Of a stretch of DNA of 64,000 nt, positions 33,510 through 45,362 are shown piece by piece; position 1 is the first letter of the stretch, and each line of letters begins with the position of its first letter. The stretch is taken from positions 10,051,501 to 10,115,500 of the forward strand of contig NC_063984.1 in assembly GCF_932276165.1 (NCBI RefSeq), read 5' to 3'. The position numbers were made by a program, and so were the translations under genes. This DNA comes from Plutella xylostella. Its lineage: Eukaryota > Arthropoda > Insecta > Lepidoptera > Plutellidae. The notes under the pieces were generated by a model, which was given only the letters and a program-made list of their open reading frames with translations, had not been told where the DNA came from and did no database searches.

Positions 33510-33900
33510 CTTCATCACGACCCATTACGTCCCCACTGCTGGGGCACGGGTCTCCTTCCAATGAAGGAAGGGTTTAGGCCTAGTCCACCACGCTGGCCAA
33601 GTGCGGGTTGGTGGACCCCAACACAAGCAAGCTTGTGCTGAGAGAGTTGTCGGGTAAGTGGGCAACCCGACTGTCAGATGTTTTCAAGCCGCCCGAAGGC
33701 CTCTGACTAGGCTTAACGACTGCTGCCGAAGCAGCAACCGGGACCCACGGCTTAACGTGCCGTCCGAAGCACGGAAGCGTCCAGAAAAGCACCACTTGAA
33801 ATTGGTCACCCATCCAATGGCTGACCGAGTCAGTTGTTGCTTAACCTCAGCGATCAGTTACGATCACGGAGGCCCGCTCGACTACGGACGCTTCGCGTTT
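33510..33900 (-). mobile_element. 5S rRNA-derived SINE
   Basis: On the minus strand, 33870-33800 reads GATCGCTGAGGTTAAGCAAC and GGTCAGCCATTGGATGGGTG, then ACC, matching the internal promoter region of 5S rRNA ('gatcaccgaagttaagcaac', 'ggatgggtgacc'). A ~280-base body follows, ending CCCCAGCAGTGGGGACGTAA and a TGATGAAG tail at 33510. The end resembles the 3' end of RTE LINEs, suggesting RTE-driven mobilisation. It is not a functional 5S gene. Confidence 0.72.
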
Positions 33901-33954
33901 TTCTTAATGGATCTTTTTAATTGCCCGTGAGTGTAAATAAACAATCAAAAAGCG

Positions 33955-34035
33955 TATTTTGACAGTACCTATAGTGTCAGAGCAAGACAGCCATACATTT
34001 AAATACGTTTAAATGTTTCGTGTAAATCGTCCTCA
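33955..34035. repeat. Decayed half of the 11.2-kb MITE
   Basis: 'ttgacagtacctatagtgtc' and 'tttaaatacgtttaaatg' match the right half of the MITE at 11248-11374. Confidence 0.6.
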
Positions 34036-34340
34036 GAAACTGCACACAGTCGCAATGTGTCGTAACTGTACAGAGCTAAATAAAGTGAGGAAAAAAAAAT
34101 TACGTCTAGTATTGGTTAGTCTGATTCGGAATGCGCCTAGAACGGAACGTACCTCGTTCAGTACGAGACTGCCACCAAACCATACAAATAACGACAAATT
34201 TGAACACTAACTGAATATTCGCATTCGCATTCGCATTCGCGAATGTCGATATCAGATATTCGCATTCGCATTCGCATTCGCGAATGTCCAAAAACACACA
34301 TTCGTTACATCACTAATATATTATATTGTATCTTCTTATA

Positions 34341-35807
34341 CAGGGTGTTAACTTAATTGCGTTGGAGCGGGAAATGGTAGATACAGCTGATGATACTGAA
34401 CACGATAAGACATTAAAAAACGTATTTTATTTGCTTTAAGCTGACCAACATAAAACAGTTTTAATTAGTACATTTTAAAATTTCATAGTCACCCTATTCA
34501 GGTTTAGGTACGTTTGACAGAATGATCATGAACTTGAAAGCCAAGATCAAGGCCAAACAATTCAAAGCCAAGGTCAATAAAAAAGTATGCGTGCATCTGC
34601 ACCACACTCGTGGAGCCACATCGTCAAGGTACCTACCGAGATTTTGGGTACTCAAAGTACCCAATCCATTGTAGACATTTCATTTTACTCCATAAGTATA
34701 ACTTTATTGATACACAATTATGTTTTATGAATACAGAACATTTTCATTTTATGCTTCATAACATAGGTCACACGTATTCACAGCACAGCACAACATAAAA
34801 CGAAATGAGGAACAAGGCTTGGTAATTAAAAGATAGAATTGTAGGTACCTTTTCCCTTTTAGGTAATAATTGTAAAAAAATATTGTAAACAAGTAAACAA
34901 CAATGACTGACTGACAGACTAGATCCACAGAGAAGGTAATGACTATCATAAATACTCGATGGTTATGATACGCGAGATTGTTATTATTCTACTGGTATTT
35001 AAAGTGAGGCCATACTTATTATGAGGATTTCCGTACTATTCGTCATCAAAGACGTCTCAGTCTCAATCACAACACAAATCGAGATGAGCGAGTGTAAGTA
35101 ATCCAATTCGTCATTGAAGTAGACCCTGTTATATCATCCTGTTATGCATTGTGGTCTTTTAACTTTAGCTGCATACAAACCGGCCAAACGAACGCCAACG
35201 AACGGGTTTTGTTGACCTTCGTTGCTCAATCTGCCCCTGTATTATGTATGATAAATGTCCATCGGTGGGCGTTCGTTGGGCCGGTCTTTACGCATCTTTA
35301 GGTAATAAATGAAAAATAAAATGTGGTGAGTACCTATCAAGGGTGAATACTAAACGCTTACCTTATTCTGAGTAAAAAGGTTTAATTATTGTTCTGAGCT
35401 CCTAGAAAGTCATAAATTATATTCTGTACGATCTATCAAACTTTATGACAATCAGCTGTTTAATTGTTGATTAGTATGTCATTAATCACCATGAATAATT
35501 TCAATTTTATTTAATAATTGTTATTACCTACTGTGTAATTAATTACAATCATAGTTACATCAAATAAATTATGAAAAGTGAAGTTGATAACTAATTTACA
35601 GTGTGTGTTCTTTTGCAATCGAATGTCTCATTGGTTATGTGTTTGTGTAGGGTGACCATGTTTTTGATTAAGGTAAAACTTTCCACTTTACTTTAGACTT
35701 TAAACATAAATATTCGAGATTCTGATGTTTTTTTTCTTAGAAACGTGCTTGGTTAGACTAATACTAACCCCCATTTCCCGCTCAAACGCATTCTAGTTAA
35801 CACCCTG
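34341..35807. mobile_element. Non-autonomous mariner/Tc1-like element, 1.47 kb, TA TSD
   Basis: Inverted ends of about 40 bases start CAGGGTGTTAACTTAATTGC (left), with the complement ending at 35807. They include GCGGGAAATGG / CCATTTCCCGC and are bounded by TA (34339-34340, 35808-35809). No transposase frame is found inside. Confidence 0.8.
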
Positions 35808-35809
35808 TA

Positions 35810-37174
35810 TATGTATGTTGTATCTTCAGTATTTGGCTTGTATTCGGACGTCCCTTAAACATTTAAATACGAAATGTTTACCAGCATTTTGCATTATTAT
35901 GTTATTTAAATTACATTGAAATAAAACTACCTCATTCAACCCTTGCGCATGCATAAGCCACAATTCTAAGCTGAAAATGTTTAGCGTCAATAAACAAAGT
36001 GACACTTCATGTTCTCGAATCAGAGCAAAAAAATGAAGGCTTTTTCGGAATATTACACATTACACCCACGTGGCATTTTAACAATTTCATATCGCCCGCC
36101 CCCGCTGACAACGTATGCCAAAAAAATCCAAGCTAATCGGGTGCTTATATGAGCCCTCACTCCACATAATATTAAATTTATAATCCGCGGAAGGATTTCA
36201 GACAGAAATAGAGTTGTAATCTATGAATTTGCGGGCGCATTTCGTTTGAAACAGGCCGGTTTAGCGATGGATTATCAAGGTGTGTCTGTAATGTAGGATG
36301 CGTCCACGAATGAAAATGAAATTTAAAATGTCATGTTTACGTTTATTGAGGATGTGGAAAACATACATATTCTAATAATCCTTTATGGATTAATTGTTAA
36401 TAAATTTATGTATTGATAAATTTTATACCTAAAACAATCGCGACCGATGCAAAAGTTCCACCCAAAAAATTGGGGCCATTTGGTAGGCCCATTTTTTAAA
36501 ATATATAATAAAAAAATTAAACACATTGACATATATATTACTAGCGTAAGGACAGGGCCTCCCACTCAAAAAATGGCACCCGCGCGTTGGCCCTAAAATC
36601 GTCATTTTAGGGCCAACGCTCCTCAGTCGACAGTTGTCTGTGGCCGAGAGATGGTCTTGTGAATCTTGTGATAAATATGTAGTTGTGTTGTGAAAGGCTG
36701 CAAAAACCATTATACGAAGGTCAAAAAGAAACATCGAATATCGTATCATCGGTAATTATCATTAAATTAAGTAATAAACACATTATAAATTCATAATTAT
36801 TCTACTACCAAACTCTACAATGGCCGCGCGCTGTAACCTTGTACGGACGTCATTTTTTGTTGACTATCCTCCGAGAACATTTTCTTATTGCACACACTTA
36901 CGTTTTGGAGCGTGATTATTAGTCCATTTGTACGGGACGCTCTACAGCCCAAAACAGATTTGTCTTAAATTATTAATATGACGCCTGCAAATAATAAAAC
37001 AATGTCCGGGACGGTAAATAATTAACGCACGTACAAGGTTACGTCGTCAAGATAGTTGCTAGGCACTGACATAGTTCAAACAAATTATGACAGATGACAG
37101 TTATTTTGCTTGTATTAAGAAGGTTTGAGTAAAATGTTCTGAAGGGCCTATCCTTCCTTTTGAAATCATTGATT
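35810..37174. other. Mostly unannotated DNA with a perfect short hairpin
   Basis: GCGTTGGCCCTAAAAT at 36584-36599 is perfectly complementary to 36604-36619 with a 4-base loop, and the two GGCC-rich arms stand out from AT-rich surroundings. No gene is recognised. Confidence 0.5.
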
Positions 37175-37329
37175 AAACAAAATTTTTACGTTTTTAGTTG
37201 GTAAGATTCTGATGCGTTTTTAAATTTACTTCAATATTGCAGACGGCGTCATTAAGCTAGCCTTTTCCTTTTAGAAGTAATTTGGTTCTAATGTTAATGG
37301 AAATATTTCATTACTCGCGAGTGTATTAG

Positions 37330-37475
37330 GTTGTCAACGGTTGTCTGGAAGAGATCGCATTTAGCGATAAGACCGCCATTTGTGCATCACTGTTATTTAA
37401 TAACTTAAATTTAAGAACCTACATTTAAGTTTTTATTATGGTGTGCAAATAAAGATTATAGTATTGTATTGTATT
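37330..37475 (+). repeat. LINE 3' UTR fragment with tail
   Basis: 'ggttgtctggaagagatcgc', 'tttagcgataagaccgcc', then 'ggtgtgcaaataaagatta' and (GTATT)n at the end: the signature 3' end of a common lepidopteran Jockey/CR1-like LINE. Confidence 0.72.
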
Positions 37476-38212
37476 AGATACTGTAACAAATTGCGATTTG
37501 CCGAATTCAATGAATGGAGCAAAACCATATCAAAACGATACCCTCATATCGGTTTTCAGCACAACAGGTCGCGCCGACACGGGTAGGCTTAAACGCTGAA
37601 ATTCATTTATCAAATTGGTCCTGTCAAACGCACTGTAAGCACAATACGTCATTGATTTCAGCACAGCTTTCAGCTGGTTTCAAAAGCCTCTTACGCGAGA
37701 GCCCTTCGGGATTATTTTATGTGTTTTATTACTCGGTGCGTTGACTTTTACACAATTTCTTCTGACTAACGCCTACACAAAGAAGAAAATATACCTACTG
37801 TCTACGTTAACATTGTACACCGCCGGTCTTAGATTGATCTTAAAAGTTTATCTAGCTTTACAAAAAACATACATACAAATATGCTCACGACTGTAAACTC
37901 CGAAAGGGGAGTCAGAGGTGACTCGCAAGCGAGACACCCGCTTCTCGCTGTGCATGTATACTCACGTGATAGGGCGTGATATCGTAGTTGATGAAAACGA
38001 TATTTCAAAATTACATTTCTAATTTTTCTTACATACTACCTATGTAATTTATGGTTAAGTTTTCCTAAGTATTAGATCCGTGTTCCACCAGCGAGCTCGA
38101 GTGTCGTGTCTACAAGTCTAGAACTCGTCAGTTTTCCACTTCAACGCGTCGGGCACATAAATGGTATACTCTGGAAATCTGGGCGAGACATAATTATATT
38201 ATGATCAACATA
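37476..38212. other. Unannotated DNA plus one dispersed repeat
   Basis: 37895-37985 repeats the motif found at 18490-18605. The rest is unrecognised. Confidence 0.4.
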
Positions 38213-38303
38213 GCACGGGGCGCAAGCCAACCAGAGAGCGCGAGGGAAGATTTTGTCACGTCTCGTGTGGCGCGCGTCTTGCACCCCGTTCTAGGCCTTC
38301 TGG
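38213..38303. repeat. Decayed palindromic MITE (CTAG family)
   Basis: TAGCACGGGGCGCAAG, 'gattttgtcacgtctcg' and GCACCCCGTTCTAG keep the ends and an arm of the family at 26467-26721. Confidence 0.65.
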
Positions 38304-38929
38304 TTTACGTATATATCGCTAATGGAAATAGTTGGATTATTACAGATCAGTGATTTCGCCATTTTTGAGTTTATCATTTTTTAATTTTTGGTCACATTAA
38401 AAGTCAAAATATACTCTGTACGACTCATAACAGAAGCGAAGTTTATTGCAGAAGTAAACACAAAAAGTTTCCATGAGAGAATTTTCAATCATATTATATT
38501 TCAACGCAAAATTGTAGCAAAATTGCTAGGCTATCTAGAATATCCCTGTAGCCTAGACCGAGACAAGATCGATAGTAGATGGATGAGAGCGTCTTGTCAC
38601 ATGCTTGTATGTAAACATATGTACGTGTAAATGGTTCGGGTATTAAAAGCTGAGTTAACTTCTGAAGGGAATTTCCTATAGATGGTCGGGGTAGATAATT
38701 TATCGACGGTGGAAAAGAGTATAATCTATTGAAAACTATTTTAAATAAATAGTCCCAAATTCCCACAAATAAATCTTTCAAGAAAATCTAGTTTAAATCA
38801 ATAACTCCCTTAAACAAGCCAAAGAAAGATCGTAGGCATAAGTCAGTTTTTGAATTAAGACTGAAAATGTAAACTGCTCAAATAGTATAAACTTGTTAAC
38901 ATACCTTCAGCGTATTTTCAGGCAGAGCA
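38304..38929. other. Unannotated DNA
   Basis: No feature is recognised. Confidence 0.4.
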
Positions 38930-39068
38930 AGAAGGTTACTCTTTACCGACAAAAACGAACGAACGAGAGCTGTCGTGCAATCGGCACGTTTAATACAACG
39001 AGAAAGAGTCGTGACTTGCGCAGCAGCGCTTCGAAGCCTAGTTTTTGTCCATATAGAGTGACCCCCAG
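38930..39068. mobile_element. MITE family M130, copy 2 (opposite orientation)
   Basis: Starts AAGGTTACTCTTTA, contains 'gtgcaatcggcacgtttaat', and ends ATAGAGTGACCCCCAG. Confidence 0.75.
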
Positions 39069-39274
39069 AGATCTCTGAATCTTTCATGCAAGAGCCTGGT
39101 AGCCGAGGCTCGTTGTAGCTAACTTGCTTAAGCAAGTTAAGGGGCAAGTCACAAAGTGCTTTCAAGTTAGAAGACGTGGTAAATAGCCACCTTTGGAGAA
39201 AGTTTTCTTTTTATATTTGTGTGTTTGATAGTACTAGAAATTCGGCTTGTTGAATAGAGTAAAACCCGTATAAG

Positions 39275-39516
39275 CATAAAATACATCTCACACACGGCCA
39301 TCCGACCCCAAGCTAGGCAGAACCTGTGTTATGGGTGTCGGACAGCTGATATATCTACACAAATACATAGATAGATAGATACTAAATATAAATATCAACA
39401 CCCAAGACCCGAGTACAAATATCTGTCTTTAAACAAATATCTGCCCCAGCCGGGAATCGAACCCGGGACCTTCGGCATAGCAGTCAGGGCCACTAACCAC
39501 TACGCCATTCGGTCGT
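39275..39516 (-). mobile_element. tRNA-derived SINE, third family
   Basis: The minus strand starts CGACCGAATGGCGTAGTGG, with B box GGGTTCGATTCCCGG near 39460. The body contains a (TATC)n tract (39366-39382), and the 3' phrase 'gtcggatggccgtgtgtgag' is common to many lepidopteran SINEs. No clear TSD was found. Confidence 0.82.
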
Positions 39517-39529
39517 CAATTAATGATTG

Positions 39530-39622
39530 GATACGGGAAGCTATAGATCGCTTCCAGTGGCGTACTTTGGGAGAGGCCAACGTCCAGCAGTGGACTGCTA
39601 TGGGCTGATGATTATGATCCTT
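39530..39622 (+). repeat. RTE LINE 3' end fragment
   Basis: 'gggagaggccaacgtccagc', 'agtggactgctatgggctga', then TGATTATGAT: the same 3' end and tail type as the RTE insertion at 4.5 kb, here on the + strand. Confidence 0.8.
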
Positions 39623-39670
39623 TCCTTCTAGAAAATATATATACAACATATATTCGAATTATGAAAAATA

Positions 39671-39868
39671 CAGGGTGTTGCAAAAAGGGTATACTAAGCC
39701 GAAACCAGCATGTGCAGCATGTTATATCTAAGCCCGAAACTAAAATCAGACATTCAAAATTCGTGAAAAAAAAAAACATTTTCAATAGAAACTTAGTTGG
39801 TCACGTGACTTTTTTACTAAGGAGAACGATTTTTTTTTTCACGAATTTTGAATTTCTGATTTGATTAT
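39671..39868 (+). mobile_element. Mariner-like MITE (ACAGGGTGTTGC family)
   Basis: ACAGGGTGTTGCAAAAAGGG start and TATACTAAGCCGAAACC, then 'ttggtcacgtgactttttta', with a TATACAGGG at the right edge. Very similar to the copy at 13.6 kb. Confidence 0.7.
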
Positions 39869-40717
39869 ACAGGGTATTTATAAATTTCCATAATTCTAAT
39901 CCTCTTGAAAGTTTGAAGGCAGCATGAAGCCGGGCGGTCAACGACGTCGACTATTAATAAATCATACTCAGACGTATTTACTCCAAGTTGTCTTGTGGTA
40001 AGAACATTTTATTCAGAGCTGTGTATAGAGCTAGACTAACTCAAGGTAAAACCTAATTTTATTTCAAGGTTACATTGCAGAATCGACGATCGAATAATGT
40101 ATAATACCTATATTATCTTGGGCGGTTCTTACACTTCACGCATCACGCTTCATGTAGCGTGAATACGTGTTCGATCGTTGCTTGTAAGTATCTGCGTTTG
40201 TATAGAAAACACGCACACGCACATTTAAATTTCATACAATTCACGCAACACGCTACTAGATGCAGCACAGTGTAAGAATTACCTTATAATAAAATTTAGG
40301 ATCGAAAACATTCAAGAAAATCCGTAGTAAAGGTAAATACGTATACATTATAATTCACTATAATATACGTTGAAGCCAGACGTAAAGAAGTATTATATTA
40401 AGTAAAAAAAGTAATAGAAATTTTATAGAACAGAAATAATACAAAAAATATTTTCTTCGACATAAAAGGTAATCATAAGAACTTTTTTCTTTATTGCTTT
40501 ATTGGTATGTCAACAATACTATCCCGAAGACGTCTTTGGTGAATAGAATAAAAGCCTTATGAATACGGTTTCAGGAATAATAGGTACGTTATTTTATTAC
40601 CCTCTTGATCGAAACTTGGGATTTGTGAGTAAGTAATCGAATCTAGGTAACAAATCCCCTAAAAAGTCATCAATTTTGAAAAACATTGTACCATAATTAG
40701 GCAAAAAATATTACTTA
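39869..40717. other. Unannotated DNA
   Basis: No gene or recognised repeat. Confidence 0.4.
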
Positions 40718-40894
40718 CTAGCTGTTCCCGCGATATTCGCTTCGCCTTCCAAAAGTTTTACCGAGGGTATTTCGGGATAAAAAGTAGCCTATGTTGGGTC
40801 CATACCAAATTTCATTAAAATCCGTTCAGTAGTTTTAGCGTGAAAGAGTAACAGACAGACAGACACACCTTCGCATTTATAATATTAGTTAGGA
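40718..40894 (-). mobile_element. Helitron-like non-autonomous element, copy 3
   Basis: CTAG end at 40718-40721 followed by 'ctgttcccgcga' and GCTTCGCC, a short (ACAG)n, and the TC start (complement of TTAGGA) at 40894 with A/T flanks. Shorter than copies 1 and 2. Confidence 0.75.
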
Positions 40895-42693
40895 TCATAT
40901 TTTGGCTGAAGTATTTAAAAGTAGAAGCTACAAAACCGCTCTGAAACAATTTGCTATGAATGTTGAAGTTACGATGCTATACTCCACTTTTATACTCTTT
41001 GTACGTGTAAGTGAAACAGTTTACGATTACTGTCCTAGTAAAAAGTTTCAGTATATGATATAAGCTTCTATCAAATACTGAAAGTATGCAGGGAAGTTTC
41101 TGCTTTAAATTACAGATTTACTACAACGATGTAGTAACTGAAAAAAAATTGCTGATTTACAAAAACTAGTCAATATTAAGATTGATTTTGGATTAGATAT
41201 CAAGTCGTGATTATGTAGGTACCTACCTATATTTAACTTTAAACTCATAATTATATTTTATGGTAGAGTAAATGTCAAATTGTACCTAGGCATTACATAT
41301 ACAGATTGAATGACACACAATGGAAACTTTGGTACAATTAATGTGACTGTGTAATGTTCATTTTAGAACAATACCTACTTGTGTACCGACTCAACGCGCG
41401 TGAAGGTAAATAAGGATATTGTGTAATTCGGTAAAGGGGGTGGGAGGGGAGGCTGATAATCATGTTAAACACGTAACGTATGGATAATGTAATGCTACCA
41501 AACACGGCTGACATTGATGAAAATACACGCATTTGTTTTCATCACGTTTCGTATTTGTAAGAAAATGTGCTTCATAATATTTCATTGCGGAATTACCTAT
41601 TACCTACCTCCTTAAATATATTTTCTCTAATATCATTTTATGTTGAGAGAAACTGCTTATGATTCATATGGTGCAGTAAATTGTGGAAATATGAAGAAGA
41701 ACGCCCACAAGCTTAGCCGTGCAAGTCAAGACTTCTCGTTCACGTAAAAATATACATAATTAAAATAAAACATAAGTAACAGAAATATAGTGTAATCCGT
41801 GCATACATACGTATAAATTCAAGTAGTTATTGTAATAAAAACATGTAAAAAAATAGAGATAAAATATTTATAGTGAAATGTGAATAGGGACAACATTTTG
41901 AACTATCATAATACTCATAATAAAATGAATCCCTAATCCTTTGAACAGTCGAATCATTAATGGTCCCACATAAATCTGCAGTTATTATGTGACACACTGA
42001 AATACAATTTCGGGACACATTTACAGCTTTATCTTTAATACTATCTCTCTATACATCAGAGGGGAAGCTATAAACAAACTTTGTCATGAGATATGTATCT
42101 GGAGGCAGATGGGTGAACAAAGTAAGTACATATCGAAATGTCTCGGTTTATAGGTTCGTGCGTCTGTTCTCAGTCGAACGTTGGATATAAAGGCGGAATC
42201 CGCTATGTAATGAATGTGCGTAAGAGATTACAGCTAATGCTGCGGTTGTCAAACACAACTTTTTTCGGTCGATGGAAAATGATATATTTAAACCGATGTG
42301 TGCTGGTATGGACGTAAGCTTAACATGTGAAACTGTGAACATGTGTACATAGGCTTTTATTTGTATAAGCGAGATTTACATATTACTACCAGTAGCTTGA
42401 GTTAGTCATTATGGCAGATAGACGAGCGTTTAAAATACGTTTGATGTGAGTGTAAGGACAATTTCAGATAGTTAAAATTATTGCGGTATGTGGACACAAA
42501 TTGGTTGGGTATAAGATAAATATAAAATCATCAACCAAATACTCAGTGTGTAGTGTGGCACTCCGTCCAAAATACCTGTGTTTATATTCACATGAAATGC
42601 TTACAAATTGTATTCACATTATTAGTATGTGTTGCGATGAACACACTTCAATGTATGCTAACAAGCTAAAATTGCATGTATTCAAAGGAATAT
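40895..42693. other. Unannotated DNA
   Basis: 1.8 kb without recognisable genes or repeats. Confidence 0.4.
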
Positions 42694-42701
42694 ATAATTT
42701 A

Positions 42702-43460
42702 GGGTTCTACCTTTTTTGGCATAAGATTTTTTTGCCTAATCTCGTATTGCATAGTAGCGTTTGGTCAAAGTCTCGTTACGCCGAAAATCCTATGGCATAA
42801 ATCTCGTTTAGTAAAAAGTTATTTAGCATAACATTGTTTAGCCTAATAATGGTATGGCCAAATCTTGAATAGCCTAATAATGCTATGGCATAGGTTTATA
42901 CAAAGTAATAATATTCGTTTGGCTTTAACTTTGACGGAGCGTCTCCCTACATAGCGCAAACTGGTGCCTTGTATTGTTTCCGCTGTTTGGAAAACGCTCC
43001 GCTCCGCTTCGCTGCGCTCCGCTTTGGTTTTGATGAACATGTGCACCTAACACGCTCCTCCTCGCTTTGCTCGTCGTCGCACCTATTTTTAGGTTTCGAT
43101 CTCATGGGGTTTGTAATAATTATATTGGTCGTTAACTTTCGATTTTTTGATCATACAATATCGTGATTTTCGGGATGTAGAAAAATACCACAATTTGTAC
43201 ATTTACTACATACTTAATATATTATTTATTAAGATAACATTAGGAGAAACAAGATTATACATAGGTATAGATAGACGAACATAAATTTGAGCAAACGAAA
43301 CTTAGGTGTTTAAAGATTGTGCCTAAAGAGTTTTAGACGAAACGAGCCTTATGCCACATAAGTCTTGGCAAAGTGATGGTTCGGCCAAAAAAGTTTAGAC
43401 CATACGAGTTATGCGAAATGAGTTTTGGTCAATAAAGATTATGCCAGATGAGCGGAACCC
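42702..43460. mobile_element. Word-array transposon, copy B (8-bp TSD)
   Basis: GGGTTCTACC at 42702 and GCGGAACCC at 43460 are inverted ends; ATAATTTA flanks both (42694-42701, 43461-43468). The left array has at least 11 direct units of 15-16 bases from 42719, each opening GCATAA, GCCTAA, GCCAAA or similar, with CTCGTTTAG-like tails. The right array (about 43290-43454) has about 12 units in inverted orientation ending TTATGCC/TTTGGTC-like. The centre has one copy of the same GC-rich core found three times at 23.7-24.2 kb. There is no coding capacity. Confidence 0.85.
42985..43110. repeat. GC-rich core of word-array copy B
   Basis: CGCTCCGCTCCGCTTCGCTG, 'gaacatgtgcacctaacacg' and 'gctcgtcgtcgcacctattt' match the cores of copy A. 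Confidence 0.88.
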
Positions 43461-43470
43461 ATAATTTAGG

Positions 43471-44029
43471 TATTCAGACATTTTCTCCGCACACTCCGCC
43501 GAATAGACTGAATATGGTTTTGTTAGGAAAATTGTGGAGATGTTGCTTATTTAAATTGTTACACATTTTGCCTACAGGAAATACAGGATTATTATACAAA
43601 CAGGATTTGCAGTCCTTCCATTCAATATTGGAGGCAAAATAAATACGAGTACATACGTAAGTACATACACTTACAAAGTCTCAAACATCAAGGTCTAGAG
43701 GCAGTCTTTTGCAAAAAAGATTTGGGTTTCTTCTGTCATCCGCATACATTATTGGTCAAAAATTTCATGATAGTTTCCGCTAGAGGCGCCACTTTTTATG
43801 CGAGAAAACGAAAACATTTATAGTTTTCGATGAACTATCAAATCTGTACTAGACGTAGGTACCTACTGTTATTAAATAAAATGATCATGGTTCGGGTACA
43901 TACACTATACCTACACAAAGGTGCGGTAATCAATCCGCTTTCAATAGCTACACTACATCCCATTTCCCACTTCGCTGAACATGAATCTTCAATACGACCT
44001 ATCTGTGGTATTAACACAATATTGTTGTG
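43471..44029. other. Unannotated DNA
   Basis: No feature is recognised. Confidence 0.4.
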
Positions 44030-44111
44030 GCCAAAAGGATTGCGGCCAGCACACCTAGCACGGTCGCAAGACTGTGGCCACTTGTCGTGCGCGTCTTGCA
44101 CCCCGTGCTAG
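44030..44111. repeat. Decayed palindromic MITE (CTAG family)
   Basis: CTAGCACGGTCGCAAGAC..CGCGTCTTGCACCCCGTGCTAG keeps the ends of the family, now with a short GTCGCAAGAC/GTCTTGC stem. Confidence 0.6.
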
Positions 44112-44595
44112 ATTAAGATCATAACTTGTTCGAAAAAAAATACTAATGTTAAACATTTAAACAGTACACAATAACTTAGTAGACGCATAGGGGATAATAA
44201 ACATAAAACATAAAGTAATACCGTAATATGGCAGCGTAAAAGATTACCTACAATACATCTTAGATATAATCCCTTAATGGAATAAAAATAAAAACAGTAG
44301 GTACCAGTAACATAACAAGGCGCCACCTTATTATGGAGCCTCGTTTTTTTCATGGCAAGATGCGAGGAACGAAAAAAAAGTAATTTCAAGACTTAAGGAT
44401 GCCATATTTGTTTTCCATTCACTGCGGGTGCCGTCATGGCTTCATAACATTACAAAGTACCTATTAATTTCGTACAAGGTTCAATGTTCTATTAATTTCA
44501 AATTAAGGTTCGTAAAGATAAATTTAAATATAATTTATGTATTTTTATTACACAAATATAAAATAAATATAAGTATACAAAATGTAAGCTCAATG
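44112..44595. other. Unannotated DNA upstream of the LINE fragment
   Basis: AT-rich. It may include decayed 5' sequence of the Jockey-like LINE, but no frame could be followed upstream of about 44596. Confidence 0.4.
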
Positions 44596-45305
44596 CTTAA
44601 AAAAATCTATCAGCCAAACAACGAGCCAAAGCTCGTGGAGAACAAAGAAAGCCTATCGATGAACAACATGGATTTGTGCAGGGTAGATCTACAACAACTA
44701 ATTTACTTATATTTACAAACAACCTTTTTCAAAACATGGACAATAGACTACAAACTGACGCTGTTTACACAGACTTCCGGAAAGCCTTTGACAAGGTCGA
44801 TCATGAGCTGCTCTTAAACAAAATTGCATTCAATGGAATAAGAGGAAACCTATTGAGATGGTTCTCATCTTATGTTACTAATCGGAGCCAAAGAGTTGTC
44901 ATAAACGGATTCCACTCTAATACCATACACGTTACATCTGGGGTCCCGCAGGGATCTATTTTGGGCCCACTCCTCTTCATTTTATTTATAAACGATATTA
45001 AAACCTGCTTCAAATATTCTAAATTCTTACTTTACGCTGATGATCTTAAGACTTATCGAATTATACGTACTGCCTCAGACTGCCTTCTCTTTCAGGAAGA
45101 TCTAATTCGTTTCTCAGACTACTGCCTGCGTAATAAACTAGAACTAAATATAAAAAAATGTAATATTGTCAACTTCACCAAAAACAAGAATGTATTCAAC
45201 TATCCATACCTACTTAGTAGCCAGTTACTCACTAAAGTTGATTCTCTTCGTGATCTCGGAGTGCAACTTGACTGTAAACTACATCTTGATGAACACATTA
45301 AGTCA
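44596..45305 (+). pseudogene. Jockey-like LINE reverse transcriptase, 5' fragment
   Basis: The + strand frame is followed from about 44596 (EQHGFVQGRSTTTN block) to 45305. It contains RT motifs A (TDFRKAFDKVDH), B (GVPQGSILGP) and C (LYADD), then ends abruptly at HIKS, where a second LINE has inserted. The endonuclease and N-terminal RT are missing, so the copy was 5'-truncated before being split. Motif spacing and sequence fit the Jockey/CR1 group. The reading frame resumes at about 49538. With both parts it would still be only the RT core and C-terminus. Confidence 0.85.
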
Positions 45306-45335
45306 GTCAGTCGCGCGCGATCAGCTGACGCGTGA
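45301..45335 (+). promoter_or_regulatory. Probable internal Pol II promoter of the nested LINE
   Basis: The element's 5' end has repeated TCAGTC motifs, which match the insect initiator (TCAGT), followed by a CGCG-rich stretch. TATA-less LINEs such as Jockey use promoters downstream of the start site. Inferred from sequence only. Confidence 0.35.
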
Positions 45336-45362
45336 GGTCACTGAACCTATGTGTGCGTAACA

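Larger units (their letters stand above)
32488..34315. mobile_element. hAT-type relic with (ATTCGC)n ends, 8-bp TSD
   Basis: TAGTGATGTAACGAAT at 32488 and ATTCGTTACATCACTA at 34300-34315 are inverted ends; the 8-bp duplication ATATATTA flanks exactly (32480-32487, 34316-34323). Both ends are rich in ATTCGC/GCGAAT hexamers (32501-32580, 34216-34284). No hAT transposase remains. Inside are a deleted mariner, a 5S-derived SINE and a MITE remnant. Confidence 0.85.

Noticed and set aside
33800..33900. 5S rRNA gene
   Set aside because: Only the internal promoter region matches and it is fused to a SINE body with an RTE-like tail.
39440..39516. tRNA gene
   Set aside because: Head of a third tRNA-derived SINE family.
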